A DNA stretch of 64,000 nt from Gordonia sp. ABSL11-1. GTDB taxonomy: Bacteria > Actinomycetota > Actinomycetes > Mycobacteriales > Mycobacteriaceae. Positions within the stretch are counted from its first letter, which is position 1, and every line of letters starts with the position of its first letter. Made by a program: the position numbers and the translations under genes. Of this stretch, positions 12,321 to 21,453 are shown in pieces. Below the pieces are notes generated by a model, which was given only the letters and a program-made list of their open reading frames with translations, was not told where the DNA came from and did no database searches. The stretch spans positions 1-64,000 of the forward strand of contig NZ_JASXSI010000012.1 in NCBI RefSeq assembly GCF_030315685.1, in the 5' to 3' direction.

Positions 12321-13259
12321 GTGAGCACCCCGGGGGCACCGCGGTCTGCCGACGACCAGTACCGGATCTCGGTGACGCCGTCGCACGACGTCGACGAGGA
12401 CAGCGGCACCGAGAACGAGATCGGCCCGACCGGCCGGCCCTACCGCGAGATCCCCGAGCCCACCCCACTCGACCGGCACGGTCCGGCGACGGTCGTGGCC
12501 GTGTGCAACCAGAAGGGCGGGGTCGGGAAGACCACCTCGACCATCAACCTGGGTGCCGCTCTCGCCGAGTACGGCAGACGGGTCCTGCTGGTCGACCTCG
12601 ACCCGCAGGGTGCGTTGTCGGCGGGGCTGGGCGTCCCTCACCACGATCTGGAGCAGACGGTCTACAACCTGCTCGTCCCGCCACAGGTGGAGACCGACGA
12701 GGTCCTCATGCGCACCCGCGTCGAGGGTCTCGACCTGTTGCCCAGCAACATCGACCTGTCCGCGGCCGAGATCCAGCTCGTCACCGAGGTCGGCCGCGAA
12801 CAGTCGCTGAACCGGGCCCTGCACCCGGTGCTCGACCGCTACGACTTCGTGCTCATCGACTGCCAGCCGTCGTTGGGACTGCTCACCGTGAACGCGCTGG
12901 CGTGCGCCGACACCGTGGTGATCCCGATGGAGTGCGAGTACTTCAGCCTCCGCGGGCTCGCGCTGCTCACCGACACCGTGGACAAGGTCCGCGACCGACT
13001 CAACCCGAGGCTCACCCTCGGCGGCATCCTCGTCACGATGTTCGACGCCCGCACACTGCACTCGCGTGAGGTCATGGCACGAGTGGTCGAGGTCTTCGGT
13101 GACGCGGTCTACGACACCGTCATCAGCCGGACCGTCCGGTTCCCCGAGACGAGTGTCGCCGGCGAACCGATCACCTCGTGGGCACCCAAGTCGGCGGGCG
13201 CGAAGGCCTATCGTGCGCTCGCGCGGGAGGTCATCGCCCGCGATTCACGTTCCACATGA
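12321..13259 (+). CDS. ParA/Soj-family ATPase (Rv1708-like)
   Basis: 312 aa. The deviant Walker A KGGVGKT (residues 65-71) of the ParA/MinD class follows an approximately 55-residue acidic N-terminal tail. Walker B-type VLLVDLDPQG and FVLIDCQPSLG are present. It lies directly upstream of scpAB, as Rv1708 does, suggesting a chromosome segregation or condensation role distinct from the origin-proximal ParA. The GTG at 12321 is chosen because an AAGGGAG ribosome-binding site precedes it and a TACGCT -10 box lies at 12277-12282. A GTG at 12207 overlapping the xerD stop would add 38 residues. Confidence 0.88.
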   Translation: MSTPGAPRSADDQYRISVTPSHDVDEDSGTENEIGPTGRPYREIPEPTPLDRHGPATVVAVCNQKGGVGKTTSTINLGAALAEYGRRVLLVDLDPQGALSAGLGVPHHDLEQTVYNLLVPPQVETDEVLMRTRVEGLDLLPSNIDLSAAEIQLVTEVGREQSLNRALHPVLDRYDFVLIDCQPSLGLLTVNALACADTVVIPMECEYFSLRGLALLTDTVDKVRDRLNPRLTLGGILVTMFDARTLHSREVMARVVEVFGDAVYDTVISRTVRFPETSVAGEPITSWAPKSAGAKAYRALAREVIARDSRST

Positions 13260-14200
13260 TCGAGTCCGACGACGCGAGTGTGCTCGCCGAGGCGGGCGTG
13301 ACCGACTCGGACGCACCCGGGCCCGAGGTGGCCGACCCCGAGGTGGCCGACCCGGACGTGGGCACAGAGGCTGCCGAATCAGCGGTGGGGGAGGCCGAGG
13401 CAGAGGAGAAGCCCACCGGTTTCCAGGTCAGGTTGCGGAACTTCGAGGGACCGTTCGACCTCCTGCTCAACCTGATCAGCCAGCACCGTCTCGACGTCAC
13501 CGAGGTGGCCCTGCACGAGGTCACCGACGATTTCATCGCCTACACGCGCGAGATGGGCGCGGAGATGGGGCTGGAACAGACCACCGAGTTCCTGGTGGTG
13601 GCCGCCACGCTGCTGGACCTCAAGGCCGCCCGGCTCCTCCCGTCCGGCGAGGTCGATGATCCGGAGGATCTCGCGCTGCTCGAGGCGCGGGACCTGCTGT
13701 TCGCCCGCCTGCTGCAGTACCGCGCCTACAAGCAGGTCGCTGCACTTTTCGGAGAGCTCGAAGCGGCTGCGCTGCAACGCTATCCGCGCGCGGTGTCGCT
13801 CGAGAAGCAGTTCGAGGATCTGTTGCCCGAAGTGACCCTGGGCGTCGATGCCGATCGATTCGCGCAGGTCGCTGCATCGGCGATGACGCCGCGGCCGATA
13901 CCCAGCGTCGGCCTCGACCACCTGCACGACGTCCACTCGGTGTCGGTACCGGCGCAGGCGCGTCGGATTGCGGAGCTGCTGACACTCAGTCCGGGTACCT
14001 GGCTCACGTTCCACGATCTCGTCGCCGGATGCGAGAGCGGACTCGAGGTGGTGGGCAGCTTCCTCGGACTCCTGGAGCTGTTCCGTGAGCGTGCCGTCGC
14101 CTTCGAACAACCGGAGGCGCTCGGCGACCTCCAGGTGATCTGGACCGGCGACCGGGACGTCGACGAACTGACGATGGACAAGGCGGAGGACTACGGATGA
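13256..14200 (+). CDS. scpA: Segregation and condensation protein ScpA
   Basis: 314 aa. Kleisin subunit of the bacterial SMC-ScpAB condensin. An acidic, repetitive N-terminal tail (PEVADPEVADPDVG) precedes the canonical FEGPFDLLLNLISQHRLDVTEVALHEVTDDF block. The C-terminal winged-helix region lies at about residues 235-300. The start overlaps the parA stop by 4 nt and the end overlaps scpB by 4 nt, consistent with stoichiometric co-translation. Confidence 0.94.
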   Translation: MIESDDASVLAEAGVTDSDAPGPEVADPEVADPDVGTEAAESAVGEAEAEEKPTGFQVRLRNFEGPFDLLLNLISQHRLDVTEVALHEVTDDFIAYTREMGAEMGLEQTTEFLVVAATLLDLKAARLLPSGEVDDPEDLALLEARDLLFARLLQYRAYKQVAALFGELEAAALQRYPRAVSLEKQFEDLLPEVTLGVDADRFAQVAASAMTPRPIPSVGLDHLHDVHSVSVPAQARRIAELLTLSPGTWLTFHDLVAGCESGLEVVGSFLGLLELFRERAVAFEQPEALGDLQVIWTGDRDVDELTMDKAEDYG

Positions 14201-14970
14201 CCGAGGACACCGGGAACGCGGCGAGCGGGCCGGGATTCGACGAGGACACAGCGCCGGGACAGGGGATCCTGGAGGTCGATGTCGACGACGAGCTGGCCCT
14301 GGACGACGACCGGCTGCGGTCTGCGCTCGAGGCCGTACTCCTGGTGGTCGACACACCTGTCACGGCGGCCGAGCTCGCCACCGCGGTCGAACAGGACGTG
14401 GCGCGTGTCCGCACGATGCTTGCGCGAATGTCCGATGAGCTCACCGCCACCAACAGCGGCATGGACCTCCGGTTCGCCGGCGATGGTTGGCGGTACTACA
14501 CCCGCGCCGAGTTCGCGCCGTACGTCGAGCGACTCCTCCTGGACGGCGCGCGTTCCAAGCTCACCCGCGCCGCGCTGGAGACCCTCGCGGTCATCGCCTA
14601 TCGACAGCCCGTCTCCCGGGCACGTGTCAGCGCGATCCGTGGCGTCAACGTCGACGGCGTGATGCGCACCCTCGTCGCGCGCGGCCTGATCAACGAGGTC
14701 GGGACCGACCCGCAGACCACCGCCACGATGTACGCGACCACGGAACTCTTCCTCGAACGACTGGGACTCGCGTCACTCTCGGAATTGCCGGACCTGGCAC
14801 CGTTGTTGCCCGATGTGGACGTCATCGACGATCTCGACGAGGAACTGTCGTCCGACCCGCGATTCGCCAAACTCGACCGTCACCGGTCAGACTCGACAGA
14901 GAACGATTCATCAGGATCGGCCGCCGACGATACGTCGGTACCCGTCCCGGACAACGACACACAGGACTGA
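14197..14970 (+). CDS. scpB: Segregation and condensation protein ScpB
   Basis: 257 aa. Two winged-helix domains (about residues 40-195) include the family block LETLAVIAYRQPVSRARVSAIRGVNVDGVMRTL. The N- and C-terminal tails are acidic and probably disordered. It binds ScpA to complete the SMC condensin accessory complex. The ATG overlaps the scpA stop. Confidence 0.94.
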   Translation: MTEDTGNAASGPGFDEDTAPGQGILEVDVDDELALDDDRLRSALEAVLLVVDTPVTAAELATAVEQDVARVRTMLARMSDELTATNSGMDLRFAGDGWRYYTRAEFAPYVERLLLDGARSKLTRAALETLAVIAYRQPVSRARVSAIRGVNVDGVMRTLVARGLINEVGTDPQTTATMYATTELFLERLGLASLSELPDLAPLLPDVDVIDDLDEELSSDPRFAKLDRHRSDSTENDSSGSAADDTSVPVPDNDTQD

Positions 14971-14975
14971 TCACC

Positions 14976-16043
14976 ATGGCATCCGCTAGCCGAGACGGCA
15001 CACCGGGCCCGCGCAAGAAGTCGTCGCGCGTGCAGAAGACCGGCAAGAACGCATCGTCACAGAGTCCCTCTGCTCGACAATCCTCCGGCAAGAAGCCGGC
15101 CGGCAAGTCAGGGGCGGGCAAGGGCGGAACCGGAAAGAACGCCGGCAAGGGCCGGGCCACCCCGCAGGTGGGCTCGACGAGGAAGCCGCACCGCAAGGGA
15201 TCGTCGAAGCCGGACGTCACGTCGGGCAAGGTCCGCCTCAACAACGCCAAACTCGCACGACATCAGGTGCCCGACGGTGACCTCGGCGACTCCGGTGCCA
15301 CCTATGTCGCCGACGGTGTCCGCCTGCAGAAGGTGCTGGCCGCCGCCGGTGTCGCCTCGCGGCGTGGCGCCGAAGAGCTGATCGCGGCGGGCCGGGTCGA
15401 CGTCGACGGTGAGATCGTCACCGAGCAGGGGCTGCGCATCAACCCCGACACCGCGATCATCCGTGTCGACGGTGCCCGGGTCATCATCGACGAGAGCAAG
15501 CAGTACCTCGCCCTCAACAAACCCAAGGGCTGGCAGTCGACCATGTCCGACGACCAGGGCCGCCCGTGCGTGGGTGACATCGTCGCCGAGCGGGTGATGG
15601 CGGGACAGCGACTGTTCCACGTCGGACGCCTCGACGCAGACACCGAGGGCCTGCTCCTGCTGACCAACGACGGTGAGTTGGCACATCGACTGATGCACCC
15701 GTCCTACGAGGTCCCCAAGACGTACATGGCGACGTTGCGTGGCGAGATCCCGCGCTCGCTGGGGCGCACCCTGCGCGCCGGTGTCGAACTCGAGGACGGC
15801 CCGGTCGCGGTGGATTCCTTCACCGCCGTGTCGGTGTACGAAGGGCAGTCGCTGGTTCGAATCACGCTGCACGAAGGACGCAACCGGATCGTGCGCCGCA
15901 TGATGGAGGAAGTCGGGTTCCCGGTGACCGCCCTCGTACGGACCCATGTCGGTGCCGTCGCGCTCGGTGAGCAACGACCGGGCAGCCTGCGGGTCCTCAA
16001 CCGCAACGAGATCGGTGAGCTGTACAAGGCGGTCGGGCTGTGA
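14976..16043 (+). CDS. rluB: 23S rRNA pseudouridine synthase, RluB/RsuA family
   Basis: 355 aa. A Lys/Gly/Ser-rich basic N-terminal tail (about 1-90) precedes an S4 RNA-binding domain (about 113-170, [21 protein letters not shown]). The RsuA/RluB catalytic domain follows, with the catalytic Asp in [14 protein letters not shown] and the block [17 protein letters not shown]. It isomerises uridine in helix 89 of 23S rRNA. The homologue in M. tuberculosis is Rv1711. The start lies 5 nt after scpB and the stop overlaps cmk. Confidence 0.92.
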   Translation: MASASRDGTPGPRKKSSRVQKTGKNASSQSPSARQSSGKKPAGKSGAGKGGTGKNAGKGRATPQVGSTRKPHRKGSSKPDVTSGKVRLNNAKLARHQVPDGDLGDSGATYVADGVRLQKVLAAAGVASRRGAEELIAAGRVDVDGEIVTEQGLRINPDTAIIRVDGARVIIDESKQYLALNKPKGWQSTMSDDQGRPCVGDIVAERVMAGQRLFHVGRLDADTEGLLLLTNDGELAHRLMHPSYEVPKTYMATLRGEIPRSLGRTLRAGVELEDGPVAVDSFTAVSVYEGQSLVRITLHEGRNRIVRRMMEEVGFPVTALVRTHVGAVALGEQRPGSLRVLNRNEIGELYKAVGL

Positions 16044-16726
16044 GCGCGGCTACCCGCGTCATCGCCATCGACGGCCCCGCCGGCACCGGCAAGTCGACGG
16101 TGTCGAAGATCCTCGCCGACCGGGTCGGCGCACAATTCCTCGACACCGGTGCCATGTATCGGGCGGCGACGTTGGCGGTGCTGAATGCCGATGTGTCCCT
16201 GGATGATCCCTCGGCGATCAGCGACGTGGTCGACCGCGCCGACATCAACCTCGACGTCGCGGGCGGCGGATCGACGATCTATCTCGACGGCACGGATGTC
16301 TCCGCCGAGATCCGCACCGACGCGGTGACCACAGCGGTGTCCGCGGTCTCCGCGGTGTCTGCGGTGCGTACCAAACTCGTTGCGGTGCAACGCCGCGAGG
16401 CACAGGGTGCCTTCGTCGTGGTGGAGGGCCGCGACATCGGCACGGTCGTGTTCCCGGACGCTGATCTGAAGATCTACCTCACCGCGACACCGGAGGCACG
16501 TGCGATGCGACGTCACCGGCAGAACGTCGCCGCCGGCCGCGCCGGCGACGTCGCCGCGGTGCTCGCGGATGTCAATCGTCGTGATCATCTGGACTCGACA
16601 CGGGCGGTGTCGCCACTTCGGCCCGCCGACGACGCCGTCCTCGTCGACACCAGTGACCTCACCCTCGACGAGGTCGTCGACACCCTCGGCGGTCTCGTGC
16701 GCGACCGGATCGGAGTGCAGTCGTGA
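16040..16726 (+). CDS. cmk: Cytidylate kinase
   Basis: 228 aa, GTG start. It phosphorylates CMP and dCMP. The P-loop GPAGTGKST is near residues 11-19. LDTGAMYRA and the [21 protein letters not shown] block are diagnostic. A short tandem run encoding SAVSAVSAV (about 16336-16365) interrupts the expected sequence without breaking the frame. Both ends overlap neighbours by 4 nt (rluB and der). Confidence 0.95.
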   Translation: MSAATRVIAIDGPAGTGKSTVSKILADRVGAQFLDTGAMYRAATLAVLNADVSLDDPSAISDVVDRADINLDVAGGGSTIYLDGTDVSAEIRTDAVTTAVSAVSAVSAVRTKLVAVQRREAQGAFVVVEGRDIGTVVFPDADLKIYLTATPEARAMRRHRQNVAAGRAGDVAAVLADVNRRDHLDSTRAVSPLRPADDAVLVDTSDLTLDEVVDTLGGLVRDRIGVQS

Positions 16727-18174
16727 CCGAGCAGAACCTTCCCGGCTCGCCCGGGGACGACCTCGCCTTGCCAGGTGACGGGACATGGTCGGACGAAACC
16801 GATTGGGAACTGGTCGATGTCGATGTCGACGGGCAACCGGTCGATGCGACGCCGGTACCGGTGGTCGCGATCGTGGGCCGCCCCAACGTCGGCAAGTCGA
16901 CTCTCGTCAACCGCATCCTGGGCCGCCGCGAAGCGGTCGTCGAGGACATCCCCGGGGTGACCCGCGATCGCGTCTCCTACGCGGCGAGCTGGTCGGGACA
17001 ACGATTCACCGTCGTCGACACCGGCGGCTGGGAGCCGGATGCGAAGGGGCTGCAGCAGGCCGTCGCGGCGCAGGCGGAACTGGCGATGCGAACGGCGGAC
17101 GCGATCGTGCTGGTCGTCGACGCCACCGTCGGTGCCACCGCGACCGACGAGGCCGTGGCGCGGGTGCTACGCCGATCGAAGACGCCGGTCATCTTGGCCG
17201 CCAACAAGATCGACAGCGAACGGGCCGAGGCCGAGGCCGCCACACTGTGGTCGCTGGGACTCGGCGAACCCCAGCCGGTGTCGGCGGCGCACGGTCGTGG
17301 TGCCGGCGACCTGCTCGACGTCATCCTCGCCGCGCTGCCGGAGACGCCGCGTGAGGCGCCGGCGATGGGTGGACCGCGACGGGTTGCGCTGGTGGGCAAG
17401 CCGAATGTCGGCAAGAGCTCACTGTTGAACAAACTGGCGGGCTCGGAGCGTTCGGTGGTCGACAACGTCGCCGGGACGACGGTCGACCCGGTCGACGAGC
17501 TCATCGAACTCGGTGGGAAGGCCTGGCAGTTCGTGGACACGGCCGGGTTGCGACGCAAGGTCCGGACCGCGAGCGGTCACGAGTACTACGCGTCGCTGCG
17601 GACACGCGCCGCCCTCGACGCGGCCGAGGTCGCGATCCTGCTCATCGACGCGTCCGAGCCGATCACCGAGCAGGACCTGCGGGTGCTGTCGATGATCATC
17701 GAGAGTGGTCGCGCGCTGGTCATCGCCTTCAACAAGTGGGACCTGGTCGACGAGGACCGCCGGTATCAGCTCGACAAGGAGATCGATCGCGAGCTGGCCC
17801 GTGTGCCGTGGGCACGACGGGTCAACATCTCGGCGAGCACCGGCCGTTCGGTGCAGAAGTTGGTGCCCGCCCTCGATGGTGCGTTGGCGTCCTGGGACAA
17901 GCGAGTCGCCACGGGCCGCCTCAACAACTGGCTCAAAGAGGTCATCGCGGCCACGCCGCCACCGCTACGGGGAGGACGACAGCCGCGGGTCATGTTCGCC
18001 ACCCAGGCGGCGACCCGACCCCCGACCTTCGTGCTGTTCACGACGGGATTCCTGGAGGCCGGGTACCGCCGGTTCCTGGAACGCCGACTCCGCGAGGAGT
18101 TCAACTTCGACGGCTCACCGGTGCGGGTCAACGTCCGTGTGCGCGACAAGCGCGAGCAACGCCGCAAACGCTGA
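16723..18174 (+). CDS. der: Ribosome biogenesis GTPase Der (EngA)
   Basis: 483 aa. Tandem GTPase domains have P-loops GRPNVGKST (about residues 52-60) and GKPNVGKSS (about 225-233), with DTGGWE and DTAGLR switch motifs and NKID/NKWD base-recognition motifs. A C-terminal KH-like domain ends in [12 protein letters not shown]. It functions in 50S assembly. An acidic N-terminal extension of about 45 residues is present, as in other actinobacteria. It is the last gene of the conserved run. Confidence 0.95.
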   Translation: MTEQNLPGSPGDDLALPGDGTWSDETDWELVDVDVDGQPVDATPVPVVAIVGRPNVGKSTLVNRILGRREAVVEDIPGVTRDRVSYAASWSGQRFTVVDTGGWEPDAKGLQQAVAAQAELAMRTADAIVLVVDATVGATATDEAVARVLRRSKTPVILAANKIDSERAEAEAATLWSLGLGEPQPVSAAHGRGAGDLLDVILAALPETPREAPAMGGPRRVALVGKPNVGKSSLLNKLAGSERSVVDNVAGTTVDPVDELIELGGKAWQFVDTAGLRRKVRTASGHEYYASLRTRAALDAAEVAILLIDASEPITEQDLRVLSMIIESGRALVIAFNKWDLVDEDRRYQLDKEIDRELARVPWARRVNISASTGRSVQKLVPALDGALASWDKRVATGRLNNWLKEVIAATPPPLRGGRQPRVMFATQAATRPPTFVLFTTGFLEAGYRRFLERRLREEFNFDGSPVRVNVRVRDKREQRRKR

Positions 18175-18204
18175 GGGGTACGCGATCTGAGTCGGCGGGC
18201 GTGC

Positions 18205-18210
18205 GATACT
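18205..18210 (+). promoter_or_regulatory. -10 box (GATACT) of a probable leaderless transcript
   Basis: GATACT is preceded by TG one base upstream (extended -10). It is followed by exactly 7 nt and then the GTG at 18218, the same spacing as other leaderless genes in this window. Confidence 0.45.
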
Positions 18211-18217
18211 TCCACCC

Positions 18218-18481
18218 GTGCTCATCATCGGAATCATCCTGTTCGGAATGCTGATCGGCGCAGGCGCGCAACTGGTCCTCGGTCGAGGTGCCAAGGGAAT
18301 CGACTGGGGCCTGGCGATCGTCGCGGGGCTCGTCGGCTCGTTCGTCGGCGGTCTGCTCATCAGCCTGCTCGCCGGTGACGGGCTGGATTTCCGGCCCAGC
18401 GGGATCATCGGTTCGATCGTGGGTGCCATCCTGATCACCGCGGGCTGGATGTGGGTCAAGGGTCGCTCGACCACGACCTGA
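18218..18481 (+). CDS. GlsB/YeaQ/YmgE family small membrane protein
   Basis: 87 aa with three hydrophobic Gly-rich segments (about 1-23, 29-50, 57-80), typical of the transglycosylase-associated (YeaQ/YmgE) family found across actinobacteria, often stress-linked. The molecular function is unknown despite the family name. The GTG start has no Shine-Dalgarno but has a -10 box 7 nt upstream. Confidence 0.85.
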   Translation: MLIIGIILFGMLIGAGAQLVLGRGAKGIDWGLAIVAGLVGSFVGGLLISLLAGDGLDFRPSGIIGSIVGAILITAGWMWVKGRSTTT

Positions 18482-18549
18482 CCGCCGCGGCGTCGTCGTC
18501 GTGTAGACCGTTCTGACCAGGCGATTGGTTCGAATGGGCGCTCGTCGGC

Positions 18550-18555
18550 TACGCT
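18550..18555 (+). promoter_or_regulatory. -10 box upstream of tRNA-Pro
   Basis: TACGCT fits the TANNNT consensus 25 nt before the mature tRNA. A weak -35 candidate (TGGTTC, 18526-18531) is 18 nt upstream. Confidence 0.4.
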
Positions 18556-18580
18556 CATCAACGCCCCGGCAACGGGGCAA

Positions 18581-18654
18581 CGGGCTGTGGCGCAGTTTGG
18601 TAGCGCACTTGACTGGGGGTCAAGTGGTCGCAGGTTCAAATCCTGTCAGCCCGA
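18581..18654 (+). tRNA. tRNA-Pro (anticodon GGG)
   Basis: A 74-nt cloverleaf: acceptor CGGGCTG/CAGCCCG with discriminator A, anticodon stem CTTGA/TCAAG around loop CTGGGGG (anticodon GGG), and T-arm GGTTCAAATCC. CCA is not encoded. The 3' 24 nt form part of the 25-bp integration repeat, so the integrated element regenerates an intact tRNA. Confidence 0.95.
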
Positions 18655-18655
18655 C
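18631..18655 (+). repeat. attL core (25-bp direct repeat in tRNA-Pro)
   Basis: Identical to 28898-28922 and containing GGTTCAAATCCTGTCAGCCC. It covers the tRNA T-arm and 3' acceptor strand plus the discriminator. The match ends abruptly on both sides. Confidence 0.92.
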
Positions 18656-18691
18656 GTTGTGACCAGTACTTATGTGCTGGATCAGGGTCAC

Positions 18692-18710
18692 CGTGCCCAC
18701 TACGTGCCCA
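18692..18710 (+). repeat. Arm-type integrase site, left end
   Basis: CGTGCCCACTACGTGCCCA is two 8-bp CGTGCCCA units separated by CTA. The identical 19 bp recur in the same orientation at 28761-28779 near the other end. This is consistent with arm-type binding sites of a tyrosine integrase flanking attP. Confidence 0.65.
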
Positions 18711-18720
18711 ATCAGCACAT

Positions 18721-18758
18721 GACAGAGGCCCCGGATCTTCGGACCTGGGGCCTCTGTC
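18721..18758. terminator. Stem-loop terminator at the left end of the element
   Basis: Perfect 12-bp inverted repeat (18721-18732 with 18747-18758), 14-nt loop. It lies beyond the last leftward gene and before attL, so it would end the structural operon before it runs antisense into tRNA-Pro. Confidence 0.75.
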
Positions 18759-18812
18759 AGCGTGGTGCGGTAACCTTCCGGCCTCCGCTTATTCGGTTAT
18801 GGCTCCAGTATC

Positions 18813-19136
18813 TCAGCCAGACCCGAGCGACATCATCACCTCGTAGTGGTGCGGGGTGTTGCCGCTGCCGATGCGGTAGGGCATCGCTCGCCCTTCCAGC
18901 GTGTACGTCTGCGCTCGCCAGATGACGGTGGTCACCTGCTCGATGCGCGGATCTGTCACGGTGAGCCGGTACGTCGTGAGCGTGGTCGATCGGCCACGCT
19001 GGGCTTGCTGGTCGCCGGAGATTGGCGTGACCGATGCGCGGATCGGGATGTTCTGCGCCGGGATCGGGTCATCGTTCTCATCCCGGCCTCCGCCGATCTT
19101 GAGGGTGACGCTGTCCTTGAGTGGCAACCTGGGCAC
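18813..19136 (-). CDS. Putative phage head-closure (head-tail adaptor) protein
   Basis: 107 aa, GTG start one base after the preceding stop. Predicted beta-rich sequence with IPIRASVTPISGDQ and a terminal YEVMMSLGSG. Length, position (second gene after the capsid gene) and composition fit head-closure/stopper proteins of siphovirus neck modules. No specific motif proves this. It is the last element gene before the terminator, so the module ends where tail genes would start in a complete phage. Confidence 0.55.
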   Translation of the reverse strand: MPRLPLKDSVTLKIGGGRDENDDPIPAQNIPIRASVTPISGDQQAQRGRSTTLTTYRLTVTDPRIEQVTTVIWRAQTYTLEGRAMPYRIGSGNTPHHYEVMMSLGSG

Positions 19137-19137
19137 G

Positions 19138-19455
19138 TCAGGCTGCCTTCTTGCGGTAGCGGTCCAGGACGATGCGCTCGGCGAGCGTGAAGCCCTCGAA
19201 TGCCTGATTGAACGTCACGACGCCGGTCGAGTATCGCAGACCTTCGGGGTTGGCGAGCATCCGCGCTGCCGACATCTGGACCACGGCATCGACGCCGGGA
19301 CGTGTCGATCCATCGGCCTTGACGTGCTGCCCGCGGGTGTAGGCGTCGCACATGGCCGACGCCATGGTGATCGCCTGGCCAGCCTGGGCCATGAGGTCGA
19401 TGTCGGTGGTCGGCTGCCCGAGCCACTTAACGAGATCCATTGGTTCTACTGCCAT
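19138..19455 (-). CDS. Putative head-tail connector protein
   Basis: 105 aa from the ATG preceded by AGGAGG (5-nt spacing). The sequence is mostly helical (MDLVKWLGQPTTDIDLMAQAGQAITMASAM, then FEGFTLAERIVLDRYRKKAA), resembling gp6-type connector proteins that start with a short helix and a DLxLL-like pattern. It is placed directly after the capsid gene, the usual position. The role is inferred from position and helical pattern. Confidence 0.6.
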   Translation of the reverse strand: MAVEPMDLVKWLGQPTTDIDLMAQAGQAITMASAMCDAYTRGQHVKADGSTRPGVDAVVQMSAARMLANPEGLRYSTGVVTFNQAFEGFTLAERIVLDRYRKKAA

Positions 19456-19534
19456 GTCGGCCTCCTGGTGAAGCGGCCCGGGGCTTGGGAAACCGTGACG
19501 AAACCCAAGCCCCGGACCACGATTGTTGGGACCG

Positions 19535-20368
19535 TCAGGCCGCAGTGAGGACGACGACACCTTCGGGGTGCAGGAGCCCGAGATCGAACCGCGCGACGAC
19601 GCGGATCGCGGTCTCGTCGGTCGCCGCGTACAGCTCGGGGAGCAGGGTGACCGAGGGTGCGAGATCGCGGGCGATCGCCACCTGGTTGGTGTCGAGCAGG
19701 ATCGCCTTGCCCAATGCCAGCTTGTTGGTCGGCGTCACCTGGATGCCGAACAGTCGATAGACGGCATCGGCGGTGAGGTCGGTCTCCAGGAGCTAGCGGC
19801 CCTGCGAGTCCTTCGCCTTGCGCAGCGCGATGAAATCCTGGCTGTTGATGAACCAGCGGTTGGGCGTGACCTCGGCCGCGTGCGCCTTGGCGATCGCGTC
19901 CAGGTAGCTGTCCGGGTTGTCGGCGTCGAGCACGCCGGTCTGGACTCCCGCCTGATTGACGATGCCCTTGATGGTCTTGGTGGCCCCGGTGCCCGACAGG
20001 AGCGCAGTGTCGAGCGCGTTGGCGACATCGGTCACCAGACGCGTCTTGAGCACGGCGTCCAGGCCGATCACGCTCTGCCGGATCAGCTCGTTGGTGAACC
20101 GAACGATGACCTTGAGCGACTTGAGATCCGAGGGCAGGAGCTTGACCTCATCGAACGACACGTCGCCCTCGGGGATCTGGGCACCCTCGGCGACGAAGCC
20201 GACCGATGCGCCGGAGGTGAGCCGGGGGATGCGCAGCGGGCTGGAGGTGTCGAAGATCTTCGGCGAGCTGGCCAGTACGACGGACTGGGCCTCCAAGGGC
20301 TGGACCAGGAGGCTGGCGACCTGCTCCTGGAGCAGAGTCGGATTGGCGGTAGTGGTTTCAGTTGCCAC
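19535..20368 (-). pseudogene. HK97-type major capsid protein with an in-frame amber codon
   Basis: A 278-codon frame from GTG 20368 (GGAGA ribosome-binding site) reads as a phage major capsid protein: LRIPRLTSGASVGFVAEGAQIPEGDVSFDEVKL, LKSLKVIVRFTNELI and, near the end, RFDLGLLHPEGVVVLTAA. Codon 192 is TAG (19793-19795), where the context QGR-x-LLETDLT suggests an ancestral Tyr. A single base change would restore it, and both halves stay in the same frame. The upstream part alone would be 191 aa. It has only about 20 residues before the capsid core, so no HK97-like scaffolding delta domain. A separate scaffold gene lies upstream and no protease gene was found. Confidence 0.82.
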
Positions 20369-20449
20369 GGGATTCTCCAATGGTGAAGTGAATGAACGGG
20401 ATTCACGCGATTGGAGCACCTGGCTCACTTAGCGGTCGAGCAGAAACGG

Positions 20450-20488
20450 CACCGGGCCTCATCCCACTATATGAGATGAGGCCCGGTG
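20450..20488. terminator. Stem-loop inside the structural operon, upstream of the capsid gene
   Basis: Perfect 13-bp GC-rich stem (20450-20462 with 20476-20488), 13-nt loop. It sits between the 70-aa gene (ends 20504) and the capsid start (20368). On the transcribed strand it is followed by CCGTTTC rather than a long U-tract, so it could be a leaky terminator, an RNA-processing site or a stability element. Confidence 0.55.
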
Positions 20489-20503
20489 TCGGCAACGATG
20501 AGG

Positions 20504-20716
20504 TCACATGGTGTTGCCCTCGATGGACCCGAGTCGATCCTCGATTTTGTCGAGCTGCTTCATGAGCTTGGCGTGGTTGCTGTCGATAGGCAGCACGATG
20601 TTGTCGTGCAGCAAGGTGTACAGACCGTTGAGGTTCTCGTTGATCTGCCGCAATTCGTCCAGGATCTGGTTGTTGCTGGCCTCTTCGTAGTCGGGATTGA
20701 TGTTCTCGCCCACCAT
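20504..20716 (-). CDS. Small helical protein of unknown function
   Basis: 70 aa. The middle of the protein has coiled-coil-like spacing of hydrophobic residues (ILDELRQINENLNGLYTLL, KLMKQLDKIEDRLGSI). It starts 2 nt after the stop of the 59-aa gene and just precedes the capsid gene. Candidates are a minor scaffolding or decoration protein; no family recognised. Confidence 0.6.
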   Translation of the reverse strand: MVGENINPDYEEASNNQILDELRQINENLNGLYTLLHDNIVLPIDSNHAKLMKQLDKIEDRLGSIEGNTM

Positions 20717-20718
20717 GT

Positions 20719-20898
20719 TCAGTAGACCTTCCCGCCGGTGCCCTTGTGCGGTGGGTTGCTCGATAGTAGGGCGTACGCCTCGGCGTAGTCCTTGAGTGCG
20801 GCCGCAATGCCGCTCTCCGGCATTCGCGCCAAGATGTGCTTTCGAGCCGCCTCGTAGAGTTCGTCGATGTCGTCGGTCTCTGCCACGGTTTTCTCCAT
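20719..20898 (-). CDS. 59-aa protein in the structural module
   Basis: Reads MEKTVAETDDIDELYEAARK, continues as a helical, mildly acidic chain and ends HKGTGGKVY. It starts 3 nt after the scaffold-like gene and ends 2 nt before the next start, so it fits tightly into the operon. No family recognised. Confidence 0.55.
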   Translation of the reverse strand: MEKTVAETDDIDELYEAARKHILARMPESGIAAALKDYAEAYALLSSNPPHKGTGGKVY

Positions 20899-20901
20899 TT
20901 G

Positions 20902-21453
20902 TCAGACTCGGCCCTGCAACATACCGAGTAGGTTGACCTCCGCGGGTGCGGAGCCCCTATTACCTTGCCCGACATCTCCGACAATTCGGCGCGCTTTGAG
21001 GTGTGGCTTGTCGGCGAGCAACGCGCCGATCGCGGCCTGGAGCGCTTCGGGGGACTCCAGGTGTGCAGCGTCGAACGGCAGGTCGGCCGGATCGGCGAGC
21101 GCGCCGGTCTGCTCGACCTGGAGCCGGTGGAGCTGCTGTTCCAGATCGCGGACGCGGGTCCGGTATCCGGCCGACTCCTGTCGGAGTTCCTGCACGTACT
21201 CGCGTGAGAACGTGTCGGTGTCGCCGGATTCCGTTGTGTCCGTTGCGCCGTCAGTGTCTCCCAATGCCTCGGAATTGTTGGCCGCTGAGTCGCCCGCTGC
21301 CGGAGTTTCGAGGCCACCCTGGGGTGATTGGTCCCCGGATTCTGTGCCTTGCTGGCCGGTTTCGGCGTCGGCGGGGCTCTGGGTGCTGGTGGTCTCCGAT
21401 GCCTCGGGAGCCTCGTCGGTGGGGTCCTGCTGGGTCTTGTCGTCGTCGGTCAC
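20902..21453 (-). CDS. Putative capsid scaffold protein
   Basis: 183 aa, GTG start overlapping the portal stop (GTGA). The first half (about 1-80) is highly acidic and Ser/Thr/Gln-rich. A coiled coil follows (about 84-115, SREYVQELRQESAGYRTRVR then DLEQQLHRLQ). This architecture, located between portal and capsid genes, is typical of internal scaffold proteins of siphoviruses with SPP1-like portals. No protease catalytic motif is seen. Confidence 0.7.
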   Translation of the reverse strand: MTDDDKTQQDPTDEAPEASETTSTQSPADAETGQQGTESGDQSPQGGLETPAAGDSAANNSEALGDTDGATDTTESGDTDTFSREYVQELRQESAGYRTRVRDLEQQLHRLQVEQTGALADPADLPFDAAHLESPEALQAAIGALLADKPHLKARRIVGDVGQGNRGSAPAEVNLLGMLQGRV

